This document shows, piece by piece, positions 1 to 8,167 of a stretch of 64,000 bases of DNA. Positions within the stretch are counted from its first letter, which is position 1. The number at the start of each line of letters is the position of its first letter. A program made the translations under genes and the position numbers. Origin of the DNA: Paenibacillus sp. IHBB 10380 (lineage in GTDB: Bacteria; Bacillota; Bacilli; Paenibacillales; Paenibacillaceae); assembly GCF_000949425.1 (NCBI RefSeq), contig NZ_CP010976.1, positions 3,782,001-3,846,000 on the forward strand. The letters run 5' to 3'. Below the pieces are notes generated by a model. That model saw only the letters and a list, made by a program, of their open reading frames with translations, was not told the origin of the DNA and made no database searches.

Positions 1-2
1 AG

Positions 3-191
3 ATTATTTTTTCAAGTTATGATTTCGTCTATAGTCTGTAAACTCAATATACAATTGGAGCTATTTAATTGCTGTAATTCATCTAACAAATAAATACCTC
101 TGCCTTCCCTTAACAATCCATATTGAGGACCCTTCCCAAGAATAATCCAGTCTAGACTAACATCGAAATAGGCTACTATACCATAAAAAAC
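3..191 (-). CDS. Possible partial coding region running off the window start
   Basis: The minus strand is open from a stop at 192-194 down to the window edge, and the translation looks protein-like (it contains LDWIILGKGPQYGLLREGRG and LLDELQQL). There is no ATG, GTG or TTG near its upstream end, so it is either a gene remnant or the 3' part of a gene whose start has been lost. The family is not recognised. It would be divergent from the broken PAS gene at 241. Confidence 0.25.
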
Positions 192-240
192 TCACTCATT
201 TTGAAAATAACCCCATTCATATGACAGGGAGCGATGATCT

Positions 241-715
241 TTGTATAATTCTGATAATTCACTTTATCACGAAGTGATTTATTCTCTACAGCAAGGCATT
301 GCTGTCATCGATACAGATGGTTACATCATTGCCACTAACCATGCTTGGAACCATTTATTAATTCAAAATGAAAGTCCCTCCGAGTTCGATTGGCATGGAA
401 TTAATTTCTTCCATCCTCATGATTACCTATCCCCCATGCAACAAAATCATCATATTCTAACAGCTAGTCTTCTATGTATTCTTCAGGGTCACCAATATTC
501 TTATTCATATTTCTCAGATTCGAACCCTTCGAGGCTTTCTCCCCATCTGCGCTGTATGTAAGAGCATCCGAGATGAAGAGGACCTATGGAAATCCGTCGA
601 AACTTTCTTAGAGAAACATACCCATGCTGAATTCACGCATGATATTTGCCCTGATTGCATTCGGCGTCTATATCCCAAGTATTCTTCAGTTCTTGAACGT
701 CCACCTGAACCTTGA
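241..715 (+). pseudogene. Frameshifted PAS-domain sensory protein with a Cys-rich tail
   Basis: A TTG start at 241 (preceded by GGGAG nine bases upstream) opens a PAS-like segment (QQGIAVIDTDGYIIATNHAW) that stops at 561. The C-terminal part lies in another frame from about 517 to 715 and reads RTLRGFLPICAVCKSIRDEE, then DICPDCIRRLYPKYS. That CxxC...CxxC tail is the conserved end of many PAS/response proteins. The frame changes between about 490 and 530, and the linker normally found between PAS and tail is missing, so an internal deletion is more likely than a single-base error. Probably a dead gene; a product as encoded would lack the Cys tail. Confidence 0.7.
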
Positions 716-852
716 TCGTCGTCTCCTTTCTCAGGTTTTGGCGTGTCCAGATATTCTTCTCCAGAACAATCCATTGGATTTAAATATGCTAATGCCTTTC
801 AAAAAATTAGTAATCTATTCGCAAATTCGATCGTTTAAATAGACAACAAAAA

Positions 853-873
853 ACCCTTGCTAGAAGCAAGGGT
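853..873 (-). terminator. Rho-independent terminator after tRNA-Leu
   Basis: A perfect 9-bp stem (ACCCTTGCT/AGCAAGGGT) with a 3-nt loop is followed on the minus strand by a T run, 20 bases downstream of the tRNA-Leu 3' end. It would end the Glu-Leu tRNA transcript. Confidence 0.8.
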
Positions 874-892
874 CCATCTGTTTAACTTATGA

Positions 893-975
893 TGCGGGCG
901 AGAGGACTTGAACCTCCACGGGGTTGCCCCCACTACCCCCTCAAGGTAGCGTGTCTGCCGTTCCACCACGACCGC
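893..975 (-). tRNA. tRNA-Leu (anticodon GAG)
   Basis: The reverse strand folds as a cloverleaf with a long variable arm (GGGGGCAACCCC), a T arm with TTCAAGT, and an anticodon loop TTGAGGG that places GAG at the anticodon. The 3' CCA is not encoded: the discriminator A is followed by TCA. The acceptor stem GCGGTCG/CGCCCGC has a T-C mismatch at pair 5-68. This is the last of four tRNAs transcribed away from sprT, as in the Bacillus trnS cluster. Confidence 0.9.
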
Positions 976-1023
976 GTATTAAATGAGCTATACATGAATG
1001 TATGTCATATGAGGAAAGAATAA

Positions 1024-1095
1024 TGACCCGTATGGGATTCGAACCCATGTTACCTCCGTGAAAGGGAGGTGTCTTAACCCCTTGACCAACGGGCC
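1024..1095 (-). tRNA. tRNA-Glu (anticodon TTC)
   Basis: A standard cloverleaf on the reverse strand: acceptor GGCCCGT/ACGGGTC (one G-T pair), anticodon loop CTTTCAC between 5-bp stems CCTCC/GGAGG, and a T loop GTTCGAATC. The anticodon is TTC. CCA is not encoded. Confidence 0.95.
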
Positions 1096-1322
1096 TTAAT
1101 GTCACACATACTCGTGGCGACAAAAATAAGTATAGCAAAAACCGATCTTTGTGGCAACTATTTTTTTTCGTAAAGTAGAACAGTCTTTCGGCTTACGAAA
1201 TGTGTCGAAAGAAACGCCCTCGATAAGGACACTGCAATACATATCAATGAGCCTAATGGAACAAGCTCTGTGACGTTCATTACCTCGTCTATTCTCTCTT
1301 TTAACAAGCTTCGCACCAAGAA

Positions 1323-1368
1323 GGAAACGGTTACCGTCCTTAAAGGGATGGTAACCGTTTCTCGTAGA
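1323..1368. repeat. 46-bp dispersed hairpin repeat, copy 1
   Basis: An inverted repeat whose arms GAAACGGTTACC and GGTAACCGTTTC surround CGTCC-TTAAAGGGAT, followed by CTCGTAG. A closely related sequence, including the CTCGTAG tail, lies at 43873-43919. No gene lies here: the ORF overlapping it also runs through tRNA-Ser. Confidence 0.7.
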
Positions 1369-1414
1369 AATATAAGAACGTATAGTGAAAACTTATACTT
1401 GCTTATATTATAAA

Positions 1415-1449
1415 AAACCGCTATATCATTTAGAATGATATAGCGGTTT
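1415..1449 (-). terminator. Terminator downstream of tRNA-Ser
   Basis: A perfect 16-bp inverted repeat (AAACCGCTATATCATT and its complement) with a 3-nt loop, followed on the minus strand by TTTTTTATAA. It should end the tRNA-Asn/tRNA-Ser transcript, leaving tRNA-Glu and -Leu as a separate unit or read-through product. Confidence 0.8.
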
Positions 1450-1464
1450 CGATTTAAAATATTA

Positions 1465-1556
1465 TGGCGGAGAGAGTGGGATTCGAACCCACGCACCGCT
1501 TACGCAGTCTAACCCCTTAGCAGAGGGTCCCCTTATAGCCACTTGGGTATCTCTCC
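1465..1556 (-). tRNA. tRNA-Ser (anticodon GCT)
   Basis: Reverse-strand cloverleaf with acceptor GGAGAGA, a long class II variable arm (ACTGCGTAAGCGGT), anticodon loop CTGCTAA giving GCT, T loop GTTCGAATC, and an encoded GCCA 3' end. Confidence 0.95.
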
Positions 1557-1566
1557 AAAAAATATA

Positions 1567-1642
1567 TGGCTCCCCGAACAGGGCTCGAACCTGTGACAAC
1601 TCGATTAACAGTCGAGTGCTCTACCAACTGAGCTATCAGGGA
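1567..1642 (-). tRNA. tRNA-Asn (anticodon GTT)
   Basis: Reverse-strand cloverleaf: acceptor TCCCTGA/TCGGGGA, D arm TAGCTCAGTTGGTAGAGC, anticodon stem CTCGA/TCGAG around CTGTTAA (GTT), T loop GTTCGAGCC, and encoded GCCA. First of the four tRNAs, directly downstream of sprT. Confidence 0.97.
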
Positions 1643-1725
1643 ACAACAAGCTTTCAATATCACATAATTTATCATGATTTCATGGCAGAGTCAAGAGAGA
1701 TACGAAACTACATACGTAATATTTT

Positions 1726-2202
1726 TTAATTTAGTAAACTTATGGTTAACTTCCCTGTGCATTTACCACAGCGATAACGCTTAGGATCTACTTTACGTTT
1801 ACGTAAATATTCCTGAGCACAGGCGGTGCAAACGAGTTTGTAGCGATAGGGCTGTGGCTTGCGAGCCTTGGCGCCAGGCAACGATTGGCAGTAGCGACTT
1901 CCCCCCACCTGCTTCAGCAATTGCTTAAAATCAACATCGCGATGGCGATATCCACGTCCGGCTAAATGTAAATGGTAATGACACAACTCATGCTTTATAA
2001 TTTTCTCCACTTCTTCTATTCCATGATTGTCCAATTGATGCGGATTAATCTCGATGTTGTGTCCCTTCAGGAAATACCGTCCTCCCGTAGTCGATAACCG
2101 TGCATTAAACAACGCCTGATGCCGAAAAGGAACCCCAAAACTTTCCATAGAGATGGCTTCTACCCACACTTGAAGTTGTTCATTGCTCATATCCTTCATC
2201 AT
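1726..2202 (-). CDS. sprT: SprT-family zinc metalloprotease-like protein
   Basis: A 158-residue protein of the SprT/YdcK family, predicted zinc metallopeptidases of poorly known role in bacteria. The HExxH site is visible as HELCH at residues 71-75, inside KHELCHYHLHLAG. The C terminus carries a zinc ribbon made of CTAC and CGKC pairs. The chosen ATG follows an AGGAAGGG site. Position supports the call: in Bacillus, ydcK lies next to cmpA and tex and just upstream of the trnS tRNAs, and the same order is seen here. Length is normal and no catalytic residue is missing. Confidence 0.9.
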   Translation of the reverse strand: MMKDMSNEQLQVWVEAISMESFGVPFRHQALFNARLSTTGGRYFLKGHNIEINPHQLDNHGIEEVEKIIKHELCHYHLHLAGRGYRHRDVDFKQLLKQVGGSRYCQSLPGAKARKPQPYRYKLVCTACAQEYLRKRKVDPKRYRCGKCTGKLTISLLN

Positions 2203-2378
2203 AATCTACTTTTCCCTTCCTAATCATGTAAGACATATATGTGTACATATAACATATAAGAGATGATACTTGAATTTTAACTTCACCATACGCTACACTG
2301 TCAAGTATAAGATGTGAACGAGAGTACTTTGGCTTTAGTTCATCAACCAATTTTAACAGAGGGGGAGTCCACTACAAT

Positions 2379-2729
2379 ATGTCAAAGATGCGATACGTTA
2401 TTTTACAGCAACAACAAGACCTACGATTTGTGGAAATGCCAGCAGATTATGCTTATCAGCTGAGTGCACTAAATCTACGCCTAAATAAAGAAATCGACAA
2501 ACTAACGGCAATCGAAATACCCAAATTACCTCTAGCTGTTGCGGAATGTGACAATTTGGACCTTTTGCAGGAACACCATACCATGCAGAATGGATTAGAT
2601 TATGTTAATGAGCTAGAGAACTCCTTCGCCACCATTGACGAGAAGAACTATCCACTGATCTCCCTACTTACTGAAATACGTGCACTCCAGGCTCAATTGG
2701 AGCAATGGTACGAAGAAGAAATGGAATAA
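2379..2729 (+). CDS. Hypothetical protein, mostly helical
   Basis: A 116-residue acidic protein of no recognised family. It starts at an ATG 11 bases after a GAGGGGGAG ribosome site. The sequence is rich in Leu, Glu and Gln (ending LEQWYEEEME), predicts mostly helix, and has no signal peptide, membrane segment or cysteine cluster. It is divergent from sprT and lies just upstream of cmpA on the same strand, 80 bases apart, so the two may be cotranscribed. No function is assigned. Confidence 0.6.
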   Translation: MSKMRYVILQQQQDLRFVEMPADYAYQLSALNLRLNKEIDKLTAIEIPKLPLAVAECDNLDLLQEHHTMQNGLDYVNELENSFATIDEKNYPLISLLTEIRALQAQLEQWYEEEME

Positions 2730-2809
2730 TTATCTTGTAGACATGCACACTCTAGGCGTCTCCTCCATATGCTAACCTTACATATGGAATTGCAAGAGGA
2801 GGGATACCC

Positions 2810-2923
2810 TTGCCGCAGTGGCTTTGCAGTCAATTAATGAAAGCTTTTAGCAGAAGAGATAGTCGACAAATCAAGATTCTCAATGAATGTTGGTTCTATT
2901 ATCGAACGAGTTCGGATGACTAA
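2810..2923 (+). CDS. cmpA: Cortex morphogenetic protein CmpA
   Basis: A 37-codon gene starting at TTG 2810 with a strong GAGGAGGG site six bases upstream. The translation begins MPQWLCSQLMKAF, continues RRDSRQIKILNECWFYY and ends TSSDD, which matches the CmpA pattern (PxWLxxQL...A...RQIxxLNxCWFFY). In Bacillus subtilis CmpA is a 37-residue sporulation protein that controls cortex assembly by promoting SpoIVA degradation through ClpXP. The location between sprT and tex is the same as in Bacillus. A bidirectional terminator follows at 2971. Confidence 0.9.
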   Translation: MPQWLCSQLMKAFSRRDSRQIKILNECWFYYRTSSDD

Positions 2924-2970
2924 TCTATATTTAAGGTACTCCCATGAAATATTGCATCTCAATATTTCGC

Positions 2971-3011
2971 ACAAAAGCTTCGCTACCCACGATGGGTAGC
3001 GAAGCTTTTGT
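2971..3011. terminator. Bidirectional terminator between cmpA and tex
   Basis: A perfect 18-bp inverted repeat (ACAAAAGCTTCGCTACCC with its complement) and a 5-nt loop; A-rich on one side and T-rich on the other, so it can end cmpA on the plus strand and tex on the minus strand. Confidence 0.85.
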
Positions 3012-3027
3012 ATTAACCATGAAGCCA

Positions 3028-5241
3028 TTATTGCTCTTTATGTGGATTTCTCATCGTTAGTCCAACACGACCTTTTTTGAGATCAATATTCAACACCCAT
3101 ACTGTCACATTATCACCTACAGAGACGACGTCCATCGGATGCTTCACATAACCGTTACTGAGCTGTGAAATGTGAACCAGACCATCACTCTTAATCCCAA
3201 TATCAACAAAAGCTCCGAAATCGATCACGTTGCGAACGGTACCTTGTAATTCCATACCCGCTGCAAGGTCTTCAAGCTTCAATACATCGGTGCGGAAAAT
3301 GGGCAATGGTAGCTCTTCACGTGGGTCACGCCCAGGACGCTGTAAGCTTTCAATAATGTCTCGCAGCGTAGGTACCCCAACTTCAAGTCTCGTAGCAAGG
3401 TTCTCGATATCCTGCTCTGCCAGCATGGTGTTCAGCTCTTGACTTCCTAGCCTGTTCAACTCAACATTCAATTCCTTGAATATCTTATCCACGACTGCAT
3501 AGGACTCCGGATGGATAGGCGTACTATCTAGCGCATTATCGCCCTCAGAGATACGCATAAACCCGATACATTGCTCATAGGTTTTGGCACCCAGACGTGG
3601 CACGCTTTGAAGCTGTTTACGAGTACTAAATTTACCATTGGATTCCCGATACTTAACGATGTTCTTCGCTGTTGTCGCGTTAACACCCGCTACATAAGAC
3701 AATAATGACGGGGAAGCTGTATTCACATCTACACCAACGTGGTTGACCGCAGATTCAACAACAGCTTTCAAGCTCTCTTCTAGATGCTTCTGAGTAACAT
3801 CATGTTGGTATTGACCGACGCCAATAGCTTTAGGATCAATCTTCACCAGCTCAGCTAATGGATCTTGCACACGGCGAGCAATCGATACTGCACTTCGTTC
3901 TGCAACATCTAGATCTGGAAACTCTTCCTGTGCTAGCTTGGATGCAGAGTATACACTCGCCCCCGCTTCATTCACGATCAGATAGGCCAGATCCTTCTGA
4001 TTCAACTCGCTAATAATCTCTGACACGAATTGTTCAGTCTCCCTAGAAGCCGTTCCGTTCCCGATGACGATCAATTGTATACTGTATTTCGTAATAAGCT
4101 CGCGGATTTTATCTGCCGCTTCTTTTCTCTTATTATGAGGTGGCGTTGGATAAGTAACCGCTACTTCTAGCATCTTCCCTGTATCATCTACTACAGCCAA
4201 TTTACATCCTGTACGGAACGCTGGATCTACTCCGAGTACACAACGTCCCTTCACTGGCGGCTGAAGCAAAAGACTTCGCAGGTTACCTGAGAATATCGAA
4301 ATCGCCTGATTCTCACCCTTCTCCGTCAATTCAGCACGAATTTCTCGTTCAATGGACGGTGCAATCAAGCGTTTATAAGCATCTTCAAAAATGGATTCTA
4401 GCACTGATTTCACTATCGAACTGCCTTTTAACAACTGAGATCCCATGTAAGTATGAACTGACTCCGCAGGCACCTCTAAACCAACCTTAAGGATATTCTC
4501 CCGTTCACCACGGTTAATGGCTAGAATACGGTGAGGTGGCATTTTCTTGGCTACTTCACGGTAACTATAGTAATTCTCATACACAGACTCCAACTCAGCA
4601 TCTTTGGCCTCAGACGTCAGCACGCCATGATCCATAGCATACCGGCGTACCCACGCACGAATAGCAGCATCATCTGCAACATTCTCAGCGATAATATCCA
4701 TAGCACCTTGAACGGCATCCTCGCTTGTCTCTACACCCTTATCTGTATCTACATACTTAGCGGCTTCTGCAAGCAAATCACCTTGCTTGGGCTGATCCCA
4801 TATCCAGTTCGCCAAAGGCTCTAAACCTTTCTCCTTCGCCATACTTGCGCGTGTTTTGCGCTTTTGTCGATACGGGCGATATAGATCCTCCACTTCCTGC
4901 AACTTCACGGCTTGTACGATAGATGCCTTCAATTCAGCCGTCAATTTACCTTGCTCATTAATAATCCGGATGACTTCCCGCTTACGTTCTTCTAAATTCC
5001 GTAAATATCCCGTACGTTCTTCGATGTCACGTAATTGATTCTCGTCAAGTTCTCCCGTCATTTCTTTACGGTAACGTGCGATAAAAGGAATCGTATTCCC
5101 TTCATCCAACAAACCGACCGTTGTACGCACTTGCTTCAAGGACAAGGAGAGTTCCTTGGCTATCTGCTTAACTATACGCTCTTGCTCTTCTGCTTTCATC
5201 TGAACTTCATTTATCTCTACAACTGCTTCTTGTTCTGACAA
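3028..5241 (-). CDS. tex: Tex-family RNA-binding transcription accessory protein
   Basis: A cytoplasmic nucleic-acid-binding protein of the Tex/YdcI family. Visible parts, in order: an N-terminal helix-turn-helix region (ELSLSLKQVRTTVGLLDEGN, then TIPFIARYRKEMTG), a YqgF/RNase H-like domain (GVDPAFRTGCKLAVVD), two helix-hairpin-helix motifs (NTASPSLLSYVAGVN, SVPRLGAKTYEQC), and a C-terminal S1 domain (GTVRNVIDFGAFVDIG...GLVHISQL). The TTG at 5241 was chosen: it follows AAGAGGG at good spacing and gives 737 residues, close to family length. The longer frame to 5385 adds an unconserved 48-residue extension. Confidence 0.95.
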   Translation of the reverse strand: MSEQEAVVEINEVQMKAEEQERIVKQIAKELSLSLKQVRTTVGLLDEGNTIPFIARYRKEMTGELDENQLRDIEERTGYLRNLEERKREVIRIINEQGKLTAELKASIVQAVKLQEVEDLYRPYRQKRKTRASMAKEKGLEPLANWIWDQPKQGDLLAEAAKYVDTDKGVETSEDAVQGAMDIIAENVADDAAIRAWVRRYAMDHGVLTSEAKDAELESVYENYYSYREVAKKMPPHRILAINRGERENILKVGLEVPAESVHTYMGSQLLKGSSIVKSVLESIFEDAYKRLIAPSIEREIRAELTEKGENQAISIFSGNLRSLLLQPPVKGRCVLGVDPAFRTGCKLAVVDDTGKMLEVAVTYPTPPHNKRKEAADKIRELITKYSIQLIVIGNGTASRETEQFVSEIISELNQKDLAYLIVNEAGASVYSASKLAQEEFPDLDVAERSAVSIARRVQDPLAELVKIDPKAIGVGQYQHDVTQKHLEESLKAVVESAVNHVGVDVNTASPSLLSYVAGVNATTAKNIVKYRESNGKFSTRKQLQSVPRLGAKTYEQCIGFMRISEGDNALDSTPIHPESYAVVDKIFKELNVELNRLGSQELNTMLAEQDIENLATRLEVGVPTLRDIIESLQRPGRDPREELPLPIFRTDVLKLEDLAAGMELQGTVRNVIDFGAFVDIGIKSDGLVHISQLSNGYVKHPMDVVSVGDNVTVWVLNIDLKKGRVGLTMRNPHKEQ

Positions 5242-5485
5242 TGATATCCCTCTTTCCAACTTAGCTATAGACCCTATTATCACAAACTTTCGAGTATATT
5301 TCCAGCGTACGAACTTTAAGTGCCCCGATCCACCCCTCACGCGCTTGATCATGCTTGAGTTGAATTTGATGATACTCTGACCCAAGGGAATATAAATTTA
5401 AGATAATCCAAAAAAATATGACCTCGAATGAACTTCTTTGGGGCCATACTTTTTATTATGATTCTAGTTTGTCATTGTACTCTCT

Positions 5486-6430
5486 CTAACTATTATATTG
5501 TTCACGTAGCTCCTGAAGCTTGCTCCGTATTCGTTCTCGCAACACTGGAGGATTCTTTACATTTGCCTCCATACCGAACCCGAGAAAAAAGTGTACCGCC
5601 CACTTTATATAAGAAGTGCTCATCATTGTACGAATAGTGCCAGATCCATCGTCTTGTAACTTGATCGACTGGGCTAGCCACAATTCGGATTGACATCGTC
5701 TGACACCTTCTGGCGTTAGTTCCACCTCTAGCTCTAGCGTATCGTTCTCATCCATCCGCATGATCCACGTTTGAATATGATCCTCGGTAGTATCCAGTCG
5801 TACGCTCTGGTCGGCCTCTGACGAGAACTTCTTCACTCGATCCACGCGAAACACTCGATAATCCTCTGCTAAGAAGCAGTAAGCTTGACAGTACCATAAC
5901 CCACTCATCGTATATAAACCGATCGGCTGGATCATTCGTTCTCGACGCGACGCTGCTTCATACATAATCGTAACCACACGCTGGTCTATCGCAGCCTCAA
6001 GTAACTCTTTCATAAAAGGCAACTCCATTTCATGCGGAGGCACCCAGAATACAAGCCGTTGTTGCATTCTTTCCATCTTTTGTTTGAGATCACTTGATAA
6101 GTAATGTAAAAACTTGTGCAATGCGGCATTAACTTCATTCTCAAAAGGGAGAAACTTGTAATTCCGTAACGATTGGCAGGCGAAAAACAACGCAGTTGCC
6201 TCATGCTCTGTAAAGCTGATCGGCGGCAGCATCTTCTCGCGCAAGATACGATACCCACCTCCCAAACCTACCTGAGAATAGAGCGGCACTCCCAATTCAC
6301 TAAGATCCATCAAATCGCGAATCATCGTTCGACGTGAAACGCCGCATTCATCGGCCATTTCCTGTATCGTGAACTTTTTACGTTCATTGACCAACATCAT
6401 AAGATGAATAAGTCGCTGTGCTTTGTTCAT
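5486..6430 (-). CDS. HTH/WYL-domain transcriptional regulator (YafY type)
   Basis: A 314-residue DNA-binding regulator. The N terminus has a DeoR-like HTH (FTIQEMADECGVSRRTMIRD); the centre holds a WYL domain, proposed to bind a ligand or nucleic acid (RMIQPIGLYTMSGLWYCQAY, DYRVFRVDRVKKF); a WCX-like C-terminal domain follows. The ATG at 6430 has AAAGGAG six bases upstream, better than the ORF's first ATG at 6448. The gene is divergent from 6573, with a near-perfect palindrome between them (6469-6493) that is probably its operator. The inducer is unknown. Confidence 0.9.
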   Translation of the reverse strand: MNKAQRLIHLMMLVNERKKFTIQEMADECGVSRRTMIRDLMDLSELGVPLYSQVGLGGGYRILREKMLPPISFTEHEATALFFACQSLRNYKFLPFENEVNAALHKFLHYLSSDLKQKMERMQQRLVFWVPPHEMELPFMKELLEAAIDQRVVTIMYEAASRRERMIQPIGLYTMSGLWYCQAYCFLAEDYRVFRVDRVKKFSSEADQSVRLDTTEDHIQTWIMRMDENDTLELEVELTPEGVRRCQSELWLAQSIKLQDDGSGTIRTMMSTSYIKWAVHFFLGFGMEANVKNPPVLRERIRSKLQELREQYNS

Positions 6431-6468
6431 AGAGGGCTCCTTTCTCAATTATATATATCTAATTTTAT

Positions 6469-6493
6469 AATAGTGCCATTAGTTGGCACTATT
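6469..6493. promoter_or_regulatory. Probable operator of the WYL regulator
   Basis: A 10-bp inverted repeat, AATAGTGCCA-ttagt-TGGCACTATT, in the divergent spacer 39 bases upstream of the regulator start and 80 bases before the 6573 gene. The overlapping TATAAT-like sequence (6466-6471) suggests it can cover a promoter. Confidence 0.6.
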
Positions 6494-6572
6494 ATTCCTT
6501 ATAGTTAACCATGTAGTCAAGCATAGGAGATCGCATACACCTCCATTACCACAATAAAAGGGGATAACGAAG

Positions 6573-6896
6573 ATGAAGCAAGATAATAAACAATTTGTAA
6601 TGGAACTCGTTTTATTCAAACTAAATAAAGGGACGGATAAACAACAATTTAATCAGGCAGCCCAAATGCTAAGCGAGGTACTAGAAACTGATATATCTGG
6701 GTTTAAAGGGCGAACTCTGCTTCATACGGTGGATGAAATTCATTGGACAGATATAGTGTACTGGTCCGATATGGAAGCGGCGATGGCGGCAATGGAGCAG
6801 CTCAAGTCCGTACCAGCCTTTCAATCGTTTGTCTCGATGATCGATTCCCGGGAGATAACGCTACGGCATCTGATCCCAGCTGATCTGGGCGCGTAA
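6573..6896 (+). CDS. Small dimeric alpha-beta barrel-like protein
   Basis: A 107-residue soluble protein. The pattern VMELVLFKLNKG...SGFKGRTLLHT...WTDIVYWSDMEAAMAAME resembles antibiotic-biosynthesis-monooxygenase or EthD-like ferredoxin-fold proteins, but no catalytic residues can be confirmed. The ATG follows AAAGGGGAT. It is divergent from the WYL regulator and 128 bases upstream of the imine-reductase-like gene; the usual arrangement is that the regulator controls these two genes. The reaction is unknown. Confidence 0.7.
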   Translation: MKQDNKQFVMELVLFKLNKGTDKQQFNQAAQMLSEVLETDISGFKGRTLLHTVDEIHWTDIVYWSDMEAAMAAMEQLKSVPAFQSFVSMIDSREITLRHLIPADLGA

Positions 6897-7024
6897 TATC
6901 GTTATCGTGAGGAACACCGGGTTACAGAGACTTCAAGAGAACACGGACATTAGGAACGTTCACAACTGAAAGGAACGCTATCCATATCTGAAGAATTAGA
7001 AGCACATAACAAGGAGGAAATAAG

Positions 7025-7888
7025 ATGAATGATGTATCAGTCATTGGTTTAGGATCAATGGGTGGGACAATAGCTTCAGTATTGCTTCAAAAAGGTTATC
7101 GAGTCACAGTATGGAACCGGTCAAGTTCAAAGGCAGAACCTCTTGTCAAAGAGGGTGCTATTCTTGCCCCCAGTGTTATTTCTGCGGTAAGCGCAAGCCC
7201 AGTGTCGATCATCTGTGTATCTAGCTATAAGACTTCATATCATATTTTGGATACAGAAGATGTCAAATCGGCTCTCGCAGGTCGTGTTCTGGTGCAATTG
7301 AGCACTGGCAGTCCCAAGCAAGCACGTGACAACGAAGCATGGGCTCAAGAACAGGGTGCCTACTATCTCGACGGAGCCATAGTTGCTTCACCGTCTCAGA
7401 TGGGCAAATCGGACGCTACAATCTTCACATCTGGTTCCCTTACCGCTTTTCAACAGAGTGAGCCATTTCTTAAAAGCCTTGCCGGAAATGTGCCTTATCT
7501 TGGCGAGCAAGTTAGTGCAGCATCTTCGACGGATTTGGCATTCCTTTCCTATCTCTTTGGTTCGTATCTCGGTTTTTTCCATGCAGCACGTATCCTTGAA
7601 TCAGACGGCCTTCAAGTGGATGCTTTCGGGTGCATGATAGCCAATATCTCGCCTGTTATCGGAGAGGTAATGAAGTATGAGAGCGAAGTGATTCAAACAG
7701 AAACATATGATAATCCACAGAGTTCTCTCAATATGTGTATGGTGACTATAGAACTCCTCATGGAACAAGCTCGTGAAGCTGGCATTAACAATGCATTTCC
7801 AGTATTTGCTGAGAGTCTTTTCAAGAGGGCCTTGGATGCGGGCTACGGAGAGGAGGAAGTGGGCGCCCTTATTAAAGTAATGCGATAA
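7025..7888 (+). CDS. NAD(P)-dependent oxidoreductase, imine reductase-like
   Basis: A 287-residue member of the 6-phosphogluconate/beta-hydroxyacid dehydrogenase superfamily. The N-terminal Rossmann motif is VSVIGLGSMGGTIAS, followed by YRVTVWNRSSSKAEPLVKEG; the Asn-Arg after the second strand suggests NADPH preference. The sequence GAIVASPSQMG and the helical C-terminal half resemble imine reductases. The catalytic Lys of true hydroxyacid dehydrogenases is not visible in the usual place. The start is supported by AAGGAGG seven bases upstream. Substrate unknown; a 6PGD-like dehydrogenase of other specificity is possible. Confidence 0.85.
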   Translation: MNDVSVIGLGSMGGTIASVLLQKGYRVTVWNRSSSKAEPLVKEGAILAPSVISAVSASPVSIICVSSYKTSYHILDTEDVKSALAGRVLVQLSTGSPKQARDNEAWAQEQGAYYLDGAIVASPSQMGKSDATIFTSGSLTAFQQSEPFLKSLAGNVPYLGEQVSAASSTDLAFLSYLFGSYLGFFHAARILESDGLQVDAFGCMIANISPVIGEVMKYESEVIQTETYDNPQSSLNMCMVTIELLMEQAREAGINNAFPVFAESLFKRALDAGYGEEEVGALIKVMR

Positions 7889-7938
7889 GACACTGGTGAA
7901 GATCTTTATTGGGTTAAATAGATAAAATTAACAAATAG

Positions 7939-7985
7939 AGCACTTCTGTAAACCGTTTTTTAGCGGAGTACAGAAGTGCTTTTTG
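7939..7985 (+). terminator. Rho-independent terminator
   Basis: A 12-bp stem AGCACTTCTGTA/TACAGAAGTGCT closes an 18-nt loop and is followed by TTTTTGT. It lies 50 bases after the oxidoreductase stop. Confidence 0.85.
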
Positions 7986-8005
7986 TATTCAACAATCTTA
8001 CGGTA

Positions 8006-8036
8006 TAAAAAAAGAAAGCTGCACGAAGCAGCCTTC
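8006..8036 (-). terminator. Probable terminator facing the hydrolase gene
   Basis: On the minus strand GAAGGCTGC-TTCG-TGCAGCTTTC is followed by TTTTTTT. It lies about 130 bases downstream of the 8168-8941 gene; the intervening stretch holds no ORF. Confidence 0.6.
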
Positions 8037-8167
8037 TTCTCTTTCAATATTTATAATTTCAGTTCGCCGATTTTCCTAAATGCAAAGGCTAGACTGTGAG
8101 GCACACGAAAAAGGATGTTACCTACTCTGTAATATTAAAGAGAGAATAACTCTCCATCTACCGGTGG

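Noticed and set aside
1158..1496. 112-codon minus-strand ORF between tRNA-Glu and tRNA-Ser
   Set aside because: It reads through tRNA-Ser, a terminator and the 46-bp hairpin repeat; not a gene.
3230..5238. Several plus-strand ORFs opposite tex
   Set aside because: All are antisense shadows of the well-supported tex gene.
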